Origin: an uncultured Chlorobiaceae bacterium
GTDB lineage: Bacteria > Bacteroidota > Chlorobiia > Chlorobiales > Chlorobiaceae
Reading direction: 5' to 3'
Assembly: GCA_903917955.1 (NCBI GenBank)
Contig: CAIXCO010000078.1
Span: 1 to 13,375 of the forward strand
DNA: 13,375 nucleotides
In this document: positions 6,903-13,148 of the stretch, piece after piece
Numbering within the stretch: the first letter of the stretch is position 1
Layout: the number at the start of each line of letters is the position of its first letter
Translations under genes and position numbers: made by a program
Notes under the pieces: generated by a model
The model's database searches: none
Seen by the model: only the letters and a program-made list of their open reading frames with translations
Told to the model about the DNA's origin: nothing

Positions 6903-7649
6903 TTATACTTCCTTGAGCTGAAAAACACCATTGTTGAAGACTCCGTAGGGAAAACTGCCCTCAATCCATGTCCCAAGATTGACATAGCGGCTTTTGCCAT
7001 TGGAGAGCTCCGTGATACCCCCTACATGGTTATGACCACACACAAAATAATCAAACTCCTGTTCACCCGTCAATACTTCGGCAACATTCAACAACCGATT
7101 GACTTCAAATACACGATCAATTGTCTTGTGCTTGCGGCTGAGTTGTGAGAGCTTTTTCATGAGCCCTATGGCCAAATCCGGATGAAACCCCGAAAGAAGG
7201 GCAAGATTAAAGCGGTTTCTGACGATACGGGTAAAAAGCTTGTAGCCCCAATCTCCTTTTCCCAAGCCATCGCCGTGGGCAACAATATATTTTCGGCCAT
7301 CAAGAAGCAGTTCATTGACACCGTAAAGGGTTTTTATCCCGAGCTCGTCATCAAAATAGCGCCCAAGATAAAAGTCATGGTTTCCCGCTACATAGACAAC
7401 CTCAATATCGTGACGCACCAGATCAGCCAACATGCAGAGAAAACGGGTAAACCCCTTGGGGATGAGATGGCGAAACTCCATCCAGTAATCCATGATATCA
7501 CCAAGCATATAGAGCGAACGACCCTCTGCCTTGATAATGGCAAAAAGTCGTTCGAGTTGTTCCATCTTGAGCTGCTCGGTTTTTGCCTCCCGCAGACCAA
7601 TATGAAGGTCACTGATAAAAAATATTGCCCGCTTCTCCTCCCTTTTCAT
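6903..7649 (-). CDS. lpxH: UDP-2,3-diacylglucosamine diphosphatase (LpxH-type metallophosphoesterase)
   Basis: LpxH removes UMP from UDP-2,3-diacylglucosamine to give lipid X, a step of lipid A synthesis at the cytoplasmic face of the inner membrane. The 248-residue protein shows the calcineurin-like metallophosphoesterase signature in order: S13-D-L-H16, GD51IMDYW, GN90HD92, HGDG (125-128) and GHNH (205-208). These bind the two active-site metal ions. Length and the SDLHIG/GNHDFYLGRYF style fit LpxH-family proteins of Bacteroidetes/Chlorobi. Other metallophosphoesterases share the core motifs, so the exact substrate is inferred. The ATG at 7649 lies 9 nt after the stop of the kinase gene, which suggests translational coupling, with no strong Shine-Dalgarno of its own. 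The pigment-gene neighbours do not explain its role; it may simply share their transcription. Confidence 0.82.
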   Translation of the reverse strand: MKREEKRAIFFISDLHIGLREAKTEQLKMEQLERLFAIIKAEGRSLYMLGDIMDYWMEFRHLIPKGFTRFLCMLADLVRHDIEVVYVAGNHDFYLGRYFDDELGIKTLYGVNELLLDGRKYIVAHGDGLGKGDWGYKLFTRIVRNRFNLALLSGFHPDLAIGLMKKLSQLSRKHKTIDRVFEVNRLLNVAEVLTGEQEFDYFVCGHNHVGGITELSNGKSRYVNLGTWIEGSFPYGVFNNGVFQLKEV

Positions 7650-7658
7650 GCCGTCAGC

Positions 7659-8378
7659 TCACAAAAGGTAGGATGCGGCAATCACTGCAACAGGAATCGT
7701 CAGGTTATCGACCTCCTTGGGGCTCACACCTTCAACAATTGTGGCAATAAGGGCAATAATGATGATTTTTGTGGCATCAAACGCTTCAGGCGCGCAAATG
7801 AGATTAACAAAAAAAAGTCCGGCACAGACACTGCCAACAAGAAAAGCAAGGCTCCCTTCCACACTCTTGTCACTGAGGATATGGTATTTGATTTTTCCAT
7901 ACCGGGTACCGATGATCGGCGCAAGACCATCTCCCCAGCCGAGCATGGCCATTGCCATAATCCCTGCTGGCTGTTTATAATAGAGGGTTCCGCAAATCAT
8001 GGCAACAATGACAAAATAGAGAGTTCCTTTCAGCAGTTCCCTTTTGTTACCAGTACGGGTCATGGTTTTTACCGCCTGGTCATCATCAGCAGCAAAAAGC
8101 CCTTTCTGGATAAGCAGCACTGTCCAGACAGCAAAGACGGTGATATTGAGCAAATGCGACCAACCGCCTTCGACGTAAATGAAAAGGGGAAGAAACATAA
8201 TGGCCGAACCAGCGCAAATATGGGTGATTTTTCGGCTGATGTCGCGTGGCAAATTGTGATTGGTCACCAGATAATCCATCAGAGGTGGAACGCTGAAGAC
8301 ATAGACAAAGGTGAGCAAGGTAACCAGTGCGTTATGCCATACCACTGGAAGCGAAAAAAAAGGAAGAGTTTCCGTCAT
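7659..8378 (-). CDS. Phytol/dolichol kinase-family integral membrane protein (candidate farnesol or phytol kinase)
   Basis: The protein is polytopic, with about six or seven membrane segments. It carries the signatures of the COG0170 family (yeast Sec59 dolichol kinase, plant/cyanobacterial VTE5 phytol kinase): SRKITHICAGS (49-59), GWGDGLAPIIGTRYGK (147-162), KSVEGSLA (171-178) and the closing EGVSPKEVDNLTIPV (216-230). Members phosphorylate isoprenoid alcohols using CTP. It sits 41 nt after bchK on the same strand, and BchK uses isoprenoid diphosphates. A role in recycling phytol or farnesol released from bacteriochlorophyll is therefore a reasonable inference, though the sequence cannot tell which alcohol is used. 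I chose ATG 8378 (239 residues). An in-frame TTG at 8414 would add 12 residues, but those look non-conserved. The stop is 9 nt before lpxH. Confidence 0.82.
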   Translation of the reverse strand: MTETLPFFSLPVVWHNALVTLLTFVYVFSVPPLMDYLVTNHNLPRDISRKITHICAGSAIMFLPLFIYVEGGWSHLLNITVFAVWTVLLIQKGLFAADDDQAVKTMTRTGNKRELLKGTLYFVIVAMICGTLYYKQPAGIMAMAMLGWGDGLAPIIGTRYGKIKYHILSDKSVEGSLAFLVGSVCAGLFFVNLICAPEAFDATKIIIIALIATIVEGVSPKEVDNLTIPVAVIAASYLL

Positions 8379-8419
8379 AGCACCATGGTGATTTAATGTT
8401 AGGCTCCTGTACAAAGGAA

Positions 8420-9427
8420 TTACTGAACGTTGATATACTTCAATCCAACCATCCCGGCAACAAGCAGATTGTTGACCAGGAACAAGATATTGTTGGCGAT
8501 CTGAAAGCGAAGAAAAGTATTGTGTTCCTGAACGTCACTCTTGCCGAGAACATGACCGAATCCGTCGTCAACAGCACCCTGCATGAATGAAATCCCCCCT
8601 TTCGGATCACGCAAAAGCTGCACCTGAAGCACCAGATTCAATGCGAGGCCAATCAGTACAAAAAAGGCGGGGATAATAAAACCCCAACTGAAGGAAAGAT
8701 ACGCAAGAACGGCAAAAACAACATCAATAATCGCGAAGGAGACCAGAAAGGTGTTTCGGGCACCGATCATGACCGTCAGCGACTTGAGACCGCCATCCTT
8801 GTCACCCTCCGCCGACTTGAAATCGTTGAGGATAATCAGGGCAACTGCCATAAAAAAGTTGAGACTTGCAAGCCATATTGCCTCTGGACGAATATCGCCG
8901 AAGAGGGCATTTGCAGAAAGAAAGGAGACAAAGCCATAAGAAAAGCCAACAGCCGGTGCCGAGGTAAGAATATTCTTTTTCAGCTTCAGGGGTGGCGCCG
9001 AATAGATATAGGCGACAAAAAGAGCGGCAAATATTGATGCAACAATGACCATTCCACGAACTCCACCAATATGCACCCCGAGAAAGACTCCAAGGCCCAT
9101 GGCAAGCAAAAGGGCAATAATACTGTTCCAGAGCCCCTCTTTTTCACTCAAACGACCGGAAGGAATCGGGCGTGTGGGCTCATTGACCCTGTCCAGTTCG
9201 AGATCAAAACAGTCATTGACGGACTGGCTGAACCCGGTACCGAAGGGACCAAACATCAAAAAAATGGCCAGCAACAACAAATAGTCGTGCAAGGTGCCCT
9301 GCATGGCTCCTGAAGCCATAACGCCTCCTGCAAGACAGGGAAAAACGCTGATCCAGGTAACAGGATCGAGGAGTTCAAGATGTGCTCTTACTTTATCGGT
9401 AAACCCAAACTTTGCGGGAATTGACAT
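8420..9427 (-). CDS. bchK: Bacteriochlorophyll synthase of the UbiA family, probable BChl c synthase BchK
   Basis: BchK esterifies bacteriochlorophyllide c (or d/e) with farnesyl diphosphate, the last step in making chlorosome pigment. It works in the cytoplasmic membrane. The 335-residue protein has eight or nine membrane segments. It carries the chlorophyll-synthase prenyl-diphosphate motif N71-D-x2-F-D75-x3-D79, followed by VNEPTRPIPSG (81-91), the tetrapyrrole-specific block found in ChlG/BchG/BchK. The second Asp motif is NDFKSAEGDKDGG (201-213). The family includes BchG (BChl a) and ChlG (Chl a) paralogues. I choose BchK because the neighbourhood (miaB and nifU/nifS upstream, cruC nearby) matches what I recall around bchK in Chlorobaculum tepidum. 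A 20-27-residue hydrophilic stretch (about 279-305) precedes the last helix. The reading frame stays open to 9553, but ATG 9427 is favoured because homology starts there; GGAGA lies about 11 nt upstream. Confidence 0.85.
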   Translation of the reverse strand: MSIPAKFGFTDKVRAHLELLDPVTWISVFPCLAGGVMASGAMQGTLHDYLLLLAIFLMFGPFGTGFSQSVNDCFDLELDRVNEPTRPIPSGRLSEKEGLWNSIIALLLAMGLGVFLGVHIGGVRGMVIVASIFAALFVAYIYSAPPLKLKKNILTSAPAVGFSYGFVSFLSANALFGDIRPEAIWLASLNFFMAVALIILNDFKSAEGDKDGGLKSLTVMIGARNTFLVSFAIIDVVFAVLAYLSFSWGFIIPAFFVLIGLALNLVLQVQLLRDPKGGISFMQGAVDDGFGHVLGKSDVQEHNTFLRFQIANNILFLVNNLLVAGMVGLKYINVQ

Positions 9428-9571
9428 GCTGTACTTCTCTCCGAAGCCCAATGGGGGGCCGGTTAAATGATAGGAGTCCAAAGGGTACAATTTACAAATA
9501 GTGCACAAGATAAAAAACTCCGTAACCGTTTTAACCTTTTGGCCACGCTCCAAACGATGACGACACAGCTT

Positions 9572-10900
9572 TTAGCGGTGCTCCGGCCTGCCGGTGAGGG
9601 TTGCTGATGTGGCGGCAGTGATGAGCACCCGCACAAGATCGCCTGGCTTAGAGCTTTCACGATCGAAAACCACGGCCCGGTTGCCATCCGTACGCCCCAT
9701 AAGCTGCTCGGTGGAGCGACGGCTTTCAGTTTCAGCAAGAACTTCCACAACAGAGCCAATCGACTGCTGAAAAAGATCGCCCGAAATGCTGTTCTGGAGG
9801 TCAATAATCTCCTGCAGTCTCCGTTTTTTTTCCTCTTCCGCCACATCATCCACCAAGGTCCGTGCCGCCAATGTCCCCGGCCGAGTTGAGTAAAAAAACA
9901 TGTAGGCCGAATCAAACCGGACGCTTGAAAGAAGTTCAAGTGAAGCCTGATGGTCCTCCTCCCGCTCACCGCAGAAGCCTGCAATAATGTCGGTTGAAAG
10001 TGTAACGTCAGGAATGATTGAGCGAATCAGCGCTATTTTTTCACGGTACTCCTCAATGGTGTGGCCGCGATTCATGCGCTGGAGAATTGCTGTTGAACCG
10101 GACTGCACCGGCAAATGGATATGGTTGCAGATGTTCGGACGAACGGCAATGATGCGCACAAGCTCTGCAGAGATGTCTTTTGGATGGGAGGTGGTAAAGC
10201 GCACCCGTGTTTGGGGAGCTTCGTGGCTGACCGCATCGAGCAGGGCGGCAAAGTTCATCCCCTCTTCAGGATCATGGTAAGAGTTGACATTCTGGCCAAT
10301 CAGGGTAATCTCACGATAGCCCGCTTCCACAACATGTTGCACTTCACTCATGACCGAACGAAATGAATGGCTGCGTTCACGCCCCCTGGTGAAGGGGACA
10401 ACGCAATAGGCACACCGGTTGTTGCATCCGCGCATGACAGGAACAATGGCACTGATTAAGCCCTGCCTTACCGGATCAATTCCTTCGTAGGTTTCAGTCA
10501 CATTGAACTCAAGTGACGTGGGTTTTGTTCCACCTCTTGCCTGCTCAATAAGCGCTGGAAGGGTACGATAGCTGTCAGGGCCAGCAAGAAAATCAATGGC
10601 CGGAGAGAGGGTGAGCGTCTCCTCCTTCTGATACTGCGGAATACAACCGACAAGACCGATAAGCAACCGTTTATCCCTCTTTTTCATCCCCTGAAGGCGC
10701 TGAAGATAGTTTTCAATACGGTCAACCGCATTTTCGCGCACCGCACAGGTGTTGAGCAGAATAATTCCAGCACTCTCCTCGCTTTCGGCCACCCTGTACT
10801 CCTCCTGCTGCAGGATCGCCGTTATGATGGCAGAATCCGCCTGGTTCATCTGGCAACCAAACGTATGGATATAGAATGTCTTGCCCTTTTCTGCCGTCAT
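9572..10900 (-). CDS. miaB: tRNA-2-methylthio-N6-isopentenyladenosine synthase (MiaB)
   Basis: MiaB adds the methylthio group to C2 of N6-isopentenyladenosine at position 37 of tRNAs reading UNN codons, using radical SAM chemistry. The 442-residue length is normal. The N-terminal UPF0004 domain has the three cysteines for the auxiliary [4Fe-4S] cluster: C16 (HTFGCQMN), C52 (NTCAVRENA) and C86 (LVGCIPQ). The radical-SAM domain has C159-x3-C163-x2-C166 (RGCNNRCAYCVVP). A C-terminal TRAM domain (about 375-440) binds tRNA. QVQSGS-type and LSTDIIAGF blocks are also present, and NTCAVRENA favours MiaB over MtaB or RimO. AGGA lies 7-8 nt before the ATG at 10900. It follows nifU, so it is downstream of the machinery that could load its clusters. 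An 8-codon minicistron overlaps its start by ATGA. Confidence 0.95.
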   Translation of the reverse strand: MTAEKGKTFYIHTFGCQMNQADSAIITAILQQEEYRVAESEESAGIILLNTCAVRENAVDRIENYLQRLQGMKKRDKRLLIGLVGCIPQYQKEETLTLSPAIDFLAGPDSYRTLPALIEQARGGTKPTSLEFNVTETYEGIDPVRQGLISAIVPVMRGCNNRCAYCVVPFTRGRERSHSFRSVMSEVQHVVEAGYREITLIGQNVNSYHDPEEGMNFAALLDAVSHEAPQTRVRFTTSHPKDISAELVRIIAVRPNICNHIHLPVQSGSTAILQRMNRGHTIEEYREKIALIRSIIPDVTLSTDIIAGFCGEREEDHQASLELLSSVRFDSAYMFFYSTRPGTLAARTLVDDVAEEEKKRRLQEIIDLQNSISGDLFQQSIGSVVEVLAETESRRSTEQLMGRTDGNRAVVFDRESSKPGDLVRVLITAATSATLTGRPEHR

Positions 10901-10923
10901 AATGCGTCCTGTTTTTTCAACAT
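10897..10923 (-). CDS. Possible 8-residue minicistron overlapping miaB start
   Basis: An ATG at 10923 opens a frame encoding MLKKQDAL whose TGA overlaps the miaB ATG as ATGA. AGGAG (10932-10936) lies eight bases before it, a better ribosome-binding site than the one for miaB itself. Ribosomes finishing this frame would be placed to reinitiate at miaB. It could equally be chance in a 41-nt spacer. Confidence 0.3.
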   Translation of the reverse strand: MLKKQDAL

Positions 10924-10941
10924 GGTTTTCACTCCTGCCGC

Positions 10942-11553
10942 TCAGGCTCCAAAATGGATATGCTTGAATTTTTCAAGCAGCACCTCAGTTTCATCCTTGC
11001 ACTGGCCACAGACTGTACCACACTTGGTGCGTTCCTGAAGCTCAAAATAGGTTCGAGCCCCCTCAAGCACCGCATCCTCAATATCGTGGTCGGTGATACT
11101 CATGCACTGGCAAATCACCTTGGTCTGCTCCTGCTTGACCTTGTCCTCTTGACCGTTGCGAGTATAGTAATTGTTGATGGCCGCACGCAACGCTTTGTCG
11201 CCAAGTACGGAGCAATGAATTTTGTGATCAGGCAGCCCGCCAAGTTCCTGGGCAACCTCTTTGGGGGAGATATGAAACGCAGCATCAAGCGTTCTGCCCT
11301 TGACCATTTCGGAGAGCACCGAAGTACTGGCAATGGCACTGGCACAGCCGTAGGTTTTCCACTGACAGTCGGTAATCACGTCATTCTCCTTGTCCACCTT
11401 GATCACCACCATCATCTGGTCGCCGCACTGGAGGTTGCCTTCCATGCCAACACCGTCGAAATCATCGGTATTTTCACCCTGAAGAATATTTTTCGGGTTC
11501 ATGAAATGTTCTTTCAGCGTCTCGCTATATGCCCATTCACCTGCTTGCAGCAT
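10942..11553 (-). CDS. nifU: NifU-type Fe-S cluster scaffold, two-domain form
   Basis: NifU is the scaffold on which NifS-derived sulfur and iron are assembled into clusters for delivery. The first 130 residues form an IscU-like domain with the three conserved ligand cysteines C43 (NLQCGDQM), C70 (YGCASAIAS) and C114 (IHCSVLGDKAL). Residues 145-190 are a BFD-like [2Fe-2S] domain with C148-x-C150 and C178-x3-C182-x2-C185. At 203 residues it lacks the C-terminal Nfu domain (CxxC) of the roughly 310-residue Azotobacter NifU. A near-perfect Shine-Dalgarno, AAGGAGG (11559-11565), sits five bases before the ATG inside the 3' end of nifS. The two genes overlap by 17 nt, which argues for coupled translation. 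No nitrogenase genes are in the window, so general Fe-S supply is as likely as a nitrogenase-specific role. Confidence 0.93.
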   Translation of the reverse strand: MLQAGEWAYSETLKEHFMNPKNILQGENTDDFDGVGMEGNLQCGDQMMVVIKVDKENDVITDCQWKTYGCASAIASTSVLSEMVKGRTLDAAFHISPKEVAQELGGLPDHKIHCSVLGDKALRAAINNYYTRNGQEDKVKQEQTKVICQCMSITDHDIEDAVLEGARTYFELQERTKCGTVCGQCKDETEVLLEKFKHIHFGA

Positions 11554-12760
11554 GCAATCCTCCTTTTATATAAGCCGTTGACATGTTTCTGATTCTTTGA
11601 ATTATTGGTGGTAAAACATCAAGCAGGTACTCAACCTCCTGCATCGAACTTTCGCGCCCCATACTGAAGCGGATTGAACCGTGGGCAAGCTCGGCATCGA
11701 CGCCGGTTGCCAAAAGGACATGCGAAGGATCAAGCGAGCCCGAAGCACAAGCCGAACCAGTTGAAACCGCAATGCCTTCAAGGTCCAGATAGAGCAGAAT
11801 GGCCTCGCCCTCAACTCCCGTAAACGAGACGTTGAGCGTACTTGCAAGAGAGTCTACAGGATGGCCGTTCACGTGGACAGCATCAATGCGCTCCTCAATC
11901 CCCCTTCTCAATACCTGCTTCAGGTGAAGCAACCGCTCCTCCTCCTTAGGCATTTCGAGTGCTCTCATCTCGACCGCTTTTCCAAGACCGAGAATACCGA
12001 GGGTGTTTTCGGTTCCCGCACGCCGTCCCTGCTCTTGGTGACCACCCCTGATGAGAGGGCAGTAAGGAATACCCTTTTTCACAAAGAGCGCCCCAATCCC
12101 TTTCGGGCCATAGATTTTGTGGGCTGAAAGAGTAAGAAAATCAACACCAAGACGCCGGACATCGACCGGAACCTTCCCGATAGCCTGAACGGCATCGGTG
12201 TGCATCAGCGCACCACTTTCGTGCACCATCCGGGTTATAGTTTCAATATCCTGGATGGTACCGATTTCATTGTTTGCCATCATGACCGAAACAAGACCGA
12301 CATCATCACCAAGCATACCGGCAAGTTGATCGAGATCAATTTTTCCGTACTGGTCAACGTTAAGATATTTTACCCGTACGCCGCGATGGACAAGACACTC
12401 GGAGGTCTCAAGCACACAGGGATGCTCAATTTTGGTCGTAATGATGGTACTGCGCGTTTTGCTTCCGGAAACACATTGGCTGGTACCGCAAACAAAAAGC
12501 GAGAGCACCGTGTTGTTAGCCTCCGATCCACTGCCTACAAAAATTACCTCACGCTCCTGGGCTCCAAGAAAATCAGCCACTTTCCGGCGTGCATCTTCAA
12601 CATTTGCCCTTGCCTCGCGCCCGTAAGAGTGCATGCTTGAAGGATTGCCGAACATCTCCATTGCCGCAATCATCTCTTTTTTCACCTCCGGGTGAAGCGG
12701 CGTTGTGGCATTGTGATCAAAATATACTTTCATGTCTGCCATAGTACTGTCAAAATTCAT
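11537..12760 (-). CDS. nifS: Cysteine desulfurase (NifS/IscS family)
   Basis: This PLP enzyme removes sulfur from cysteine as an enzyme-bound persulfide and passes it to the NifU scaffold. The roughly 407-residue protein shows FDHNATTPLHPEV at the N-terminus, GSGSEANN, MMANNEIGTIQDI, HTDAVQAIGKVPVDV, SAHKIYGPKGIGALF (PLP lysine), RAGTEN, and STGSACASGSLDPSH with the catalytic cysteine in the long mobile loop. These mark the NifS/IscS class rather than SufS. The start is ambiguous among in-frame ATGs at 12760, 12742 and 12733. I used 12760 because GAGAGAG and a promoter-like pair lie just upstream, but homology begins at MKVYF (12733). The last codons contain the nifU ribosome-binding site. 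It is probably the first gene of the minus-strand operon. Pairing with NifU favours nifS over iscS. Confidence 0.93.
   Translation of the reverse strand: MNFDSTMADMKVYFDHNATTPLHPEVKKEMIAAMEMFGNPSSMHSYGREARANVEDARRKVADFLGAQEREVIFVGSGSEANNTVLSLFVCGTSQCVSGSKTRSTIITTKIEHPCVLETSECLVHRGVRVKYLNVDQYGKIDLDQLAGMLGDDVGLVSVMMANNEIGTIQDIETITRMVHESGALMHTDAVQAIGKVPVDVRRLGVDFLTLSAHKIYGPKGIGALFVKKGIPYCPLIRGGHQEQGRRAGTENTLGILGLGKAVEMRALEMPKEEERLLHLKQVLRRGIEERIDAVHVNGHPVDSLASTLNVSFTGVEGEAILLYLDLEGIAVSTGSACASGSLDPSHVLLATGVDAELAHGSIRFSMGRESSMQEVEYLLDVLPPIIQRIRNMSTAYIKGGLHAASR
11559..11565 (-). promoter_or_regulatory. Strong ribosome-binding site of nifU inside nifS
   Basis: AAGGAGG lies five bases before the nifU ATG and within the last codons of nifS. 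It decides the nifU start and supports coupled translation of the desulfurase and scaffold. Confidence 0.8.
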
Positions 12761-12793
12761 TATTACGACCACTCTCTCTGTCAAAGAAGGGTA

Positions 12794-12823
12794 ATAATAG
12801 TTAATAAACTCTCTTTATCACAA
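12794..12823 (-). promoter_or_regulatory. Possible promoter of the nifS operon
   Basis: On the minus strand TTGTGA (12818-12823; 4 of 6 matches to consensus) is followed after 18 nt by TATTAT (12794-12799; 5 of 6). Transcription would begin near 12787, leaving a 5' leader of about 27 nt to ATG 12760. The match is moderate and the region is AT-rich, so a chance hit is possible. Confidence 0.38.
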
Positions 12824-12927
12824 CAACAGCCTTCACTTGCACCGTAAAACCGTAACACACTGCTGAGCACTGCAACGGATTCAAAAACACGAATGCGCCC
12901 TTTAAAAAGCAGAAAATATCTATCTCA

Positions 12928-12952
12928 TAATAAGAGTTTTTTTGTCTTATTA
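12928..12952. promoter_or_regulatory. Inverted repeat TAATAAGA-N9-TCTTATTA, possible operator
   Basis: The two 8-bp arms (12928-12935 and 12945-12952) are perfect inverted copies separated by GTTTTTTTG. The centre-to-centre spacing of 17 bp and the AT-rich arms suit a dimeric regulator of the Fur/PerR or helix-turn-helix kind. It is not a canonical Fur or PerR box. Position between an Fe-S operon and a peroxiredoxin gene makes iron or oxidative-stress control an attractive but unproven inference. Confidence 0.3.
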
Positions 12953-13012
12953 AAAACAAAAAAAGCATTACCCTCTCTTTATTTCCCCGTGAAGCCACAC
13001 CTGACCTCACGC

Positions 13013-13066
13013 CATCAGAGCGCTGATGCCTGGAAGCCTCTCAAAAAGACAAAATGAGATGGCTTC
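13013..13066. repeat. Two tandem stem-loops of unknown role
   Basis: CATCAG/CTGATG (13013-13018 and 13023-13028, loop AGCG) is followed by a longer stem. There GAAGCCTCTCA (13033-13043) pairs with TGAGATGGCTTC (13055-13066), with one bulged base and an 11-nt A-rich loop. Neither is followed by a T-run on either strand, so they are not ordinary terminators. They lie about 80-135 nt before the peroxiredoxin start. Confidence 0.45.
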
Positions 13067-13148
13067 ATAACCCGCTGATAATACTATATTGCCCCTATCT
13101 CTCAGCAACAATTTCCCCGATAAACAAAACTATAAACGTAGAAGCACA

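Larger units (their letters stand above)
12785..13148. other. 364-nt divergent intergenic region between nifS and the peroxiredoxin gene
   Basis: No convincing coding frame lies here. It must hold promoters for nifS (minus) and the peroxiredoxin gene (plus). Going left to right I see a possible nifS promoter, a direct repeat CCGTAA-AA-CCGTAA (about 12843-12856), an 8-bp inverted repeat (12928-12952) and a GAAGCC at 12991. These are followed by two tandem stem-loops (13013-13028 and 13033-13066). An AT-rich stretch around 13077-13091 (GATAATACTATATT) could be the -10 region of the peroxiredoxin gene. It does not resemble any tRNA or riboswitch that I recognise. Confidence 0.6.

Noticed and set aside
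6510..7148. Plus-strand frame of 212 codons opposite hisG and lpxH
   Set aside because: Antisense shadow of two well-supported genes, with no domain and no ribosome-binding site.
7182..8396. Long plus-strand open frame (404 codons) opposite lpxH and the kinase gene
   Set aside because: It lies antisense to two genes with clear family motifs. Its translation is rich in Lys, His, Asn and Cys with no recognisable domain, typical of a shadow frame.
8379..8414. TTG start for the kinase gene
   Set aside because: No ribosome-binding site at a suitable distance, and the extra residues do not resemble the hydrophobic start expected of the family.
9428..9553. Upstream extension of the BchK frame by 42 codons
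   Set aside because: The added residues show no similarity to the UbiA/chlorophyll-synthase start, and the family homology begins at the ATG at 9427.
10954..11592. Plus-strand frame of 212 codons opposite nifU
   Set aside because: NifU has all its conserved cysteines on the other strand; this frame is a mirror artefact, including a His-rich run.
12761..12784. Upstream TTG start for nifS
   Set aside because: Three in-frame ATGs lie closer to the conserved FDHNATT start; TTG is not needed.
12801..13010. Minus-strand frame of 69 codons in the nifS-bcp spacer
   Set aside because: No motif and low-complexity AT-rich sequence; the region holds promoter-like elements and inverted repeats instead.
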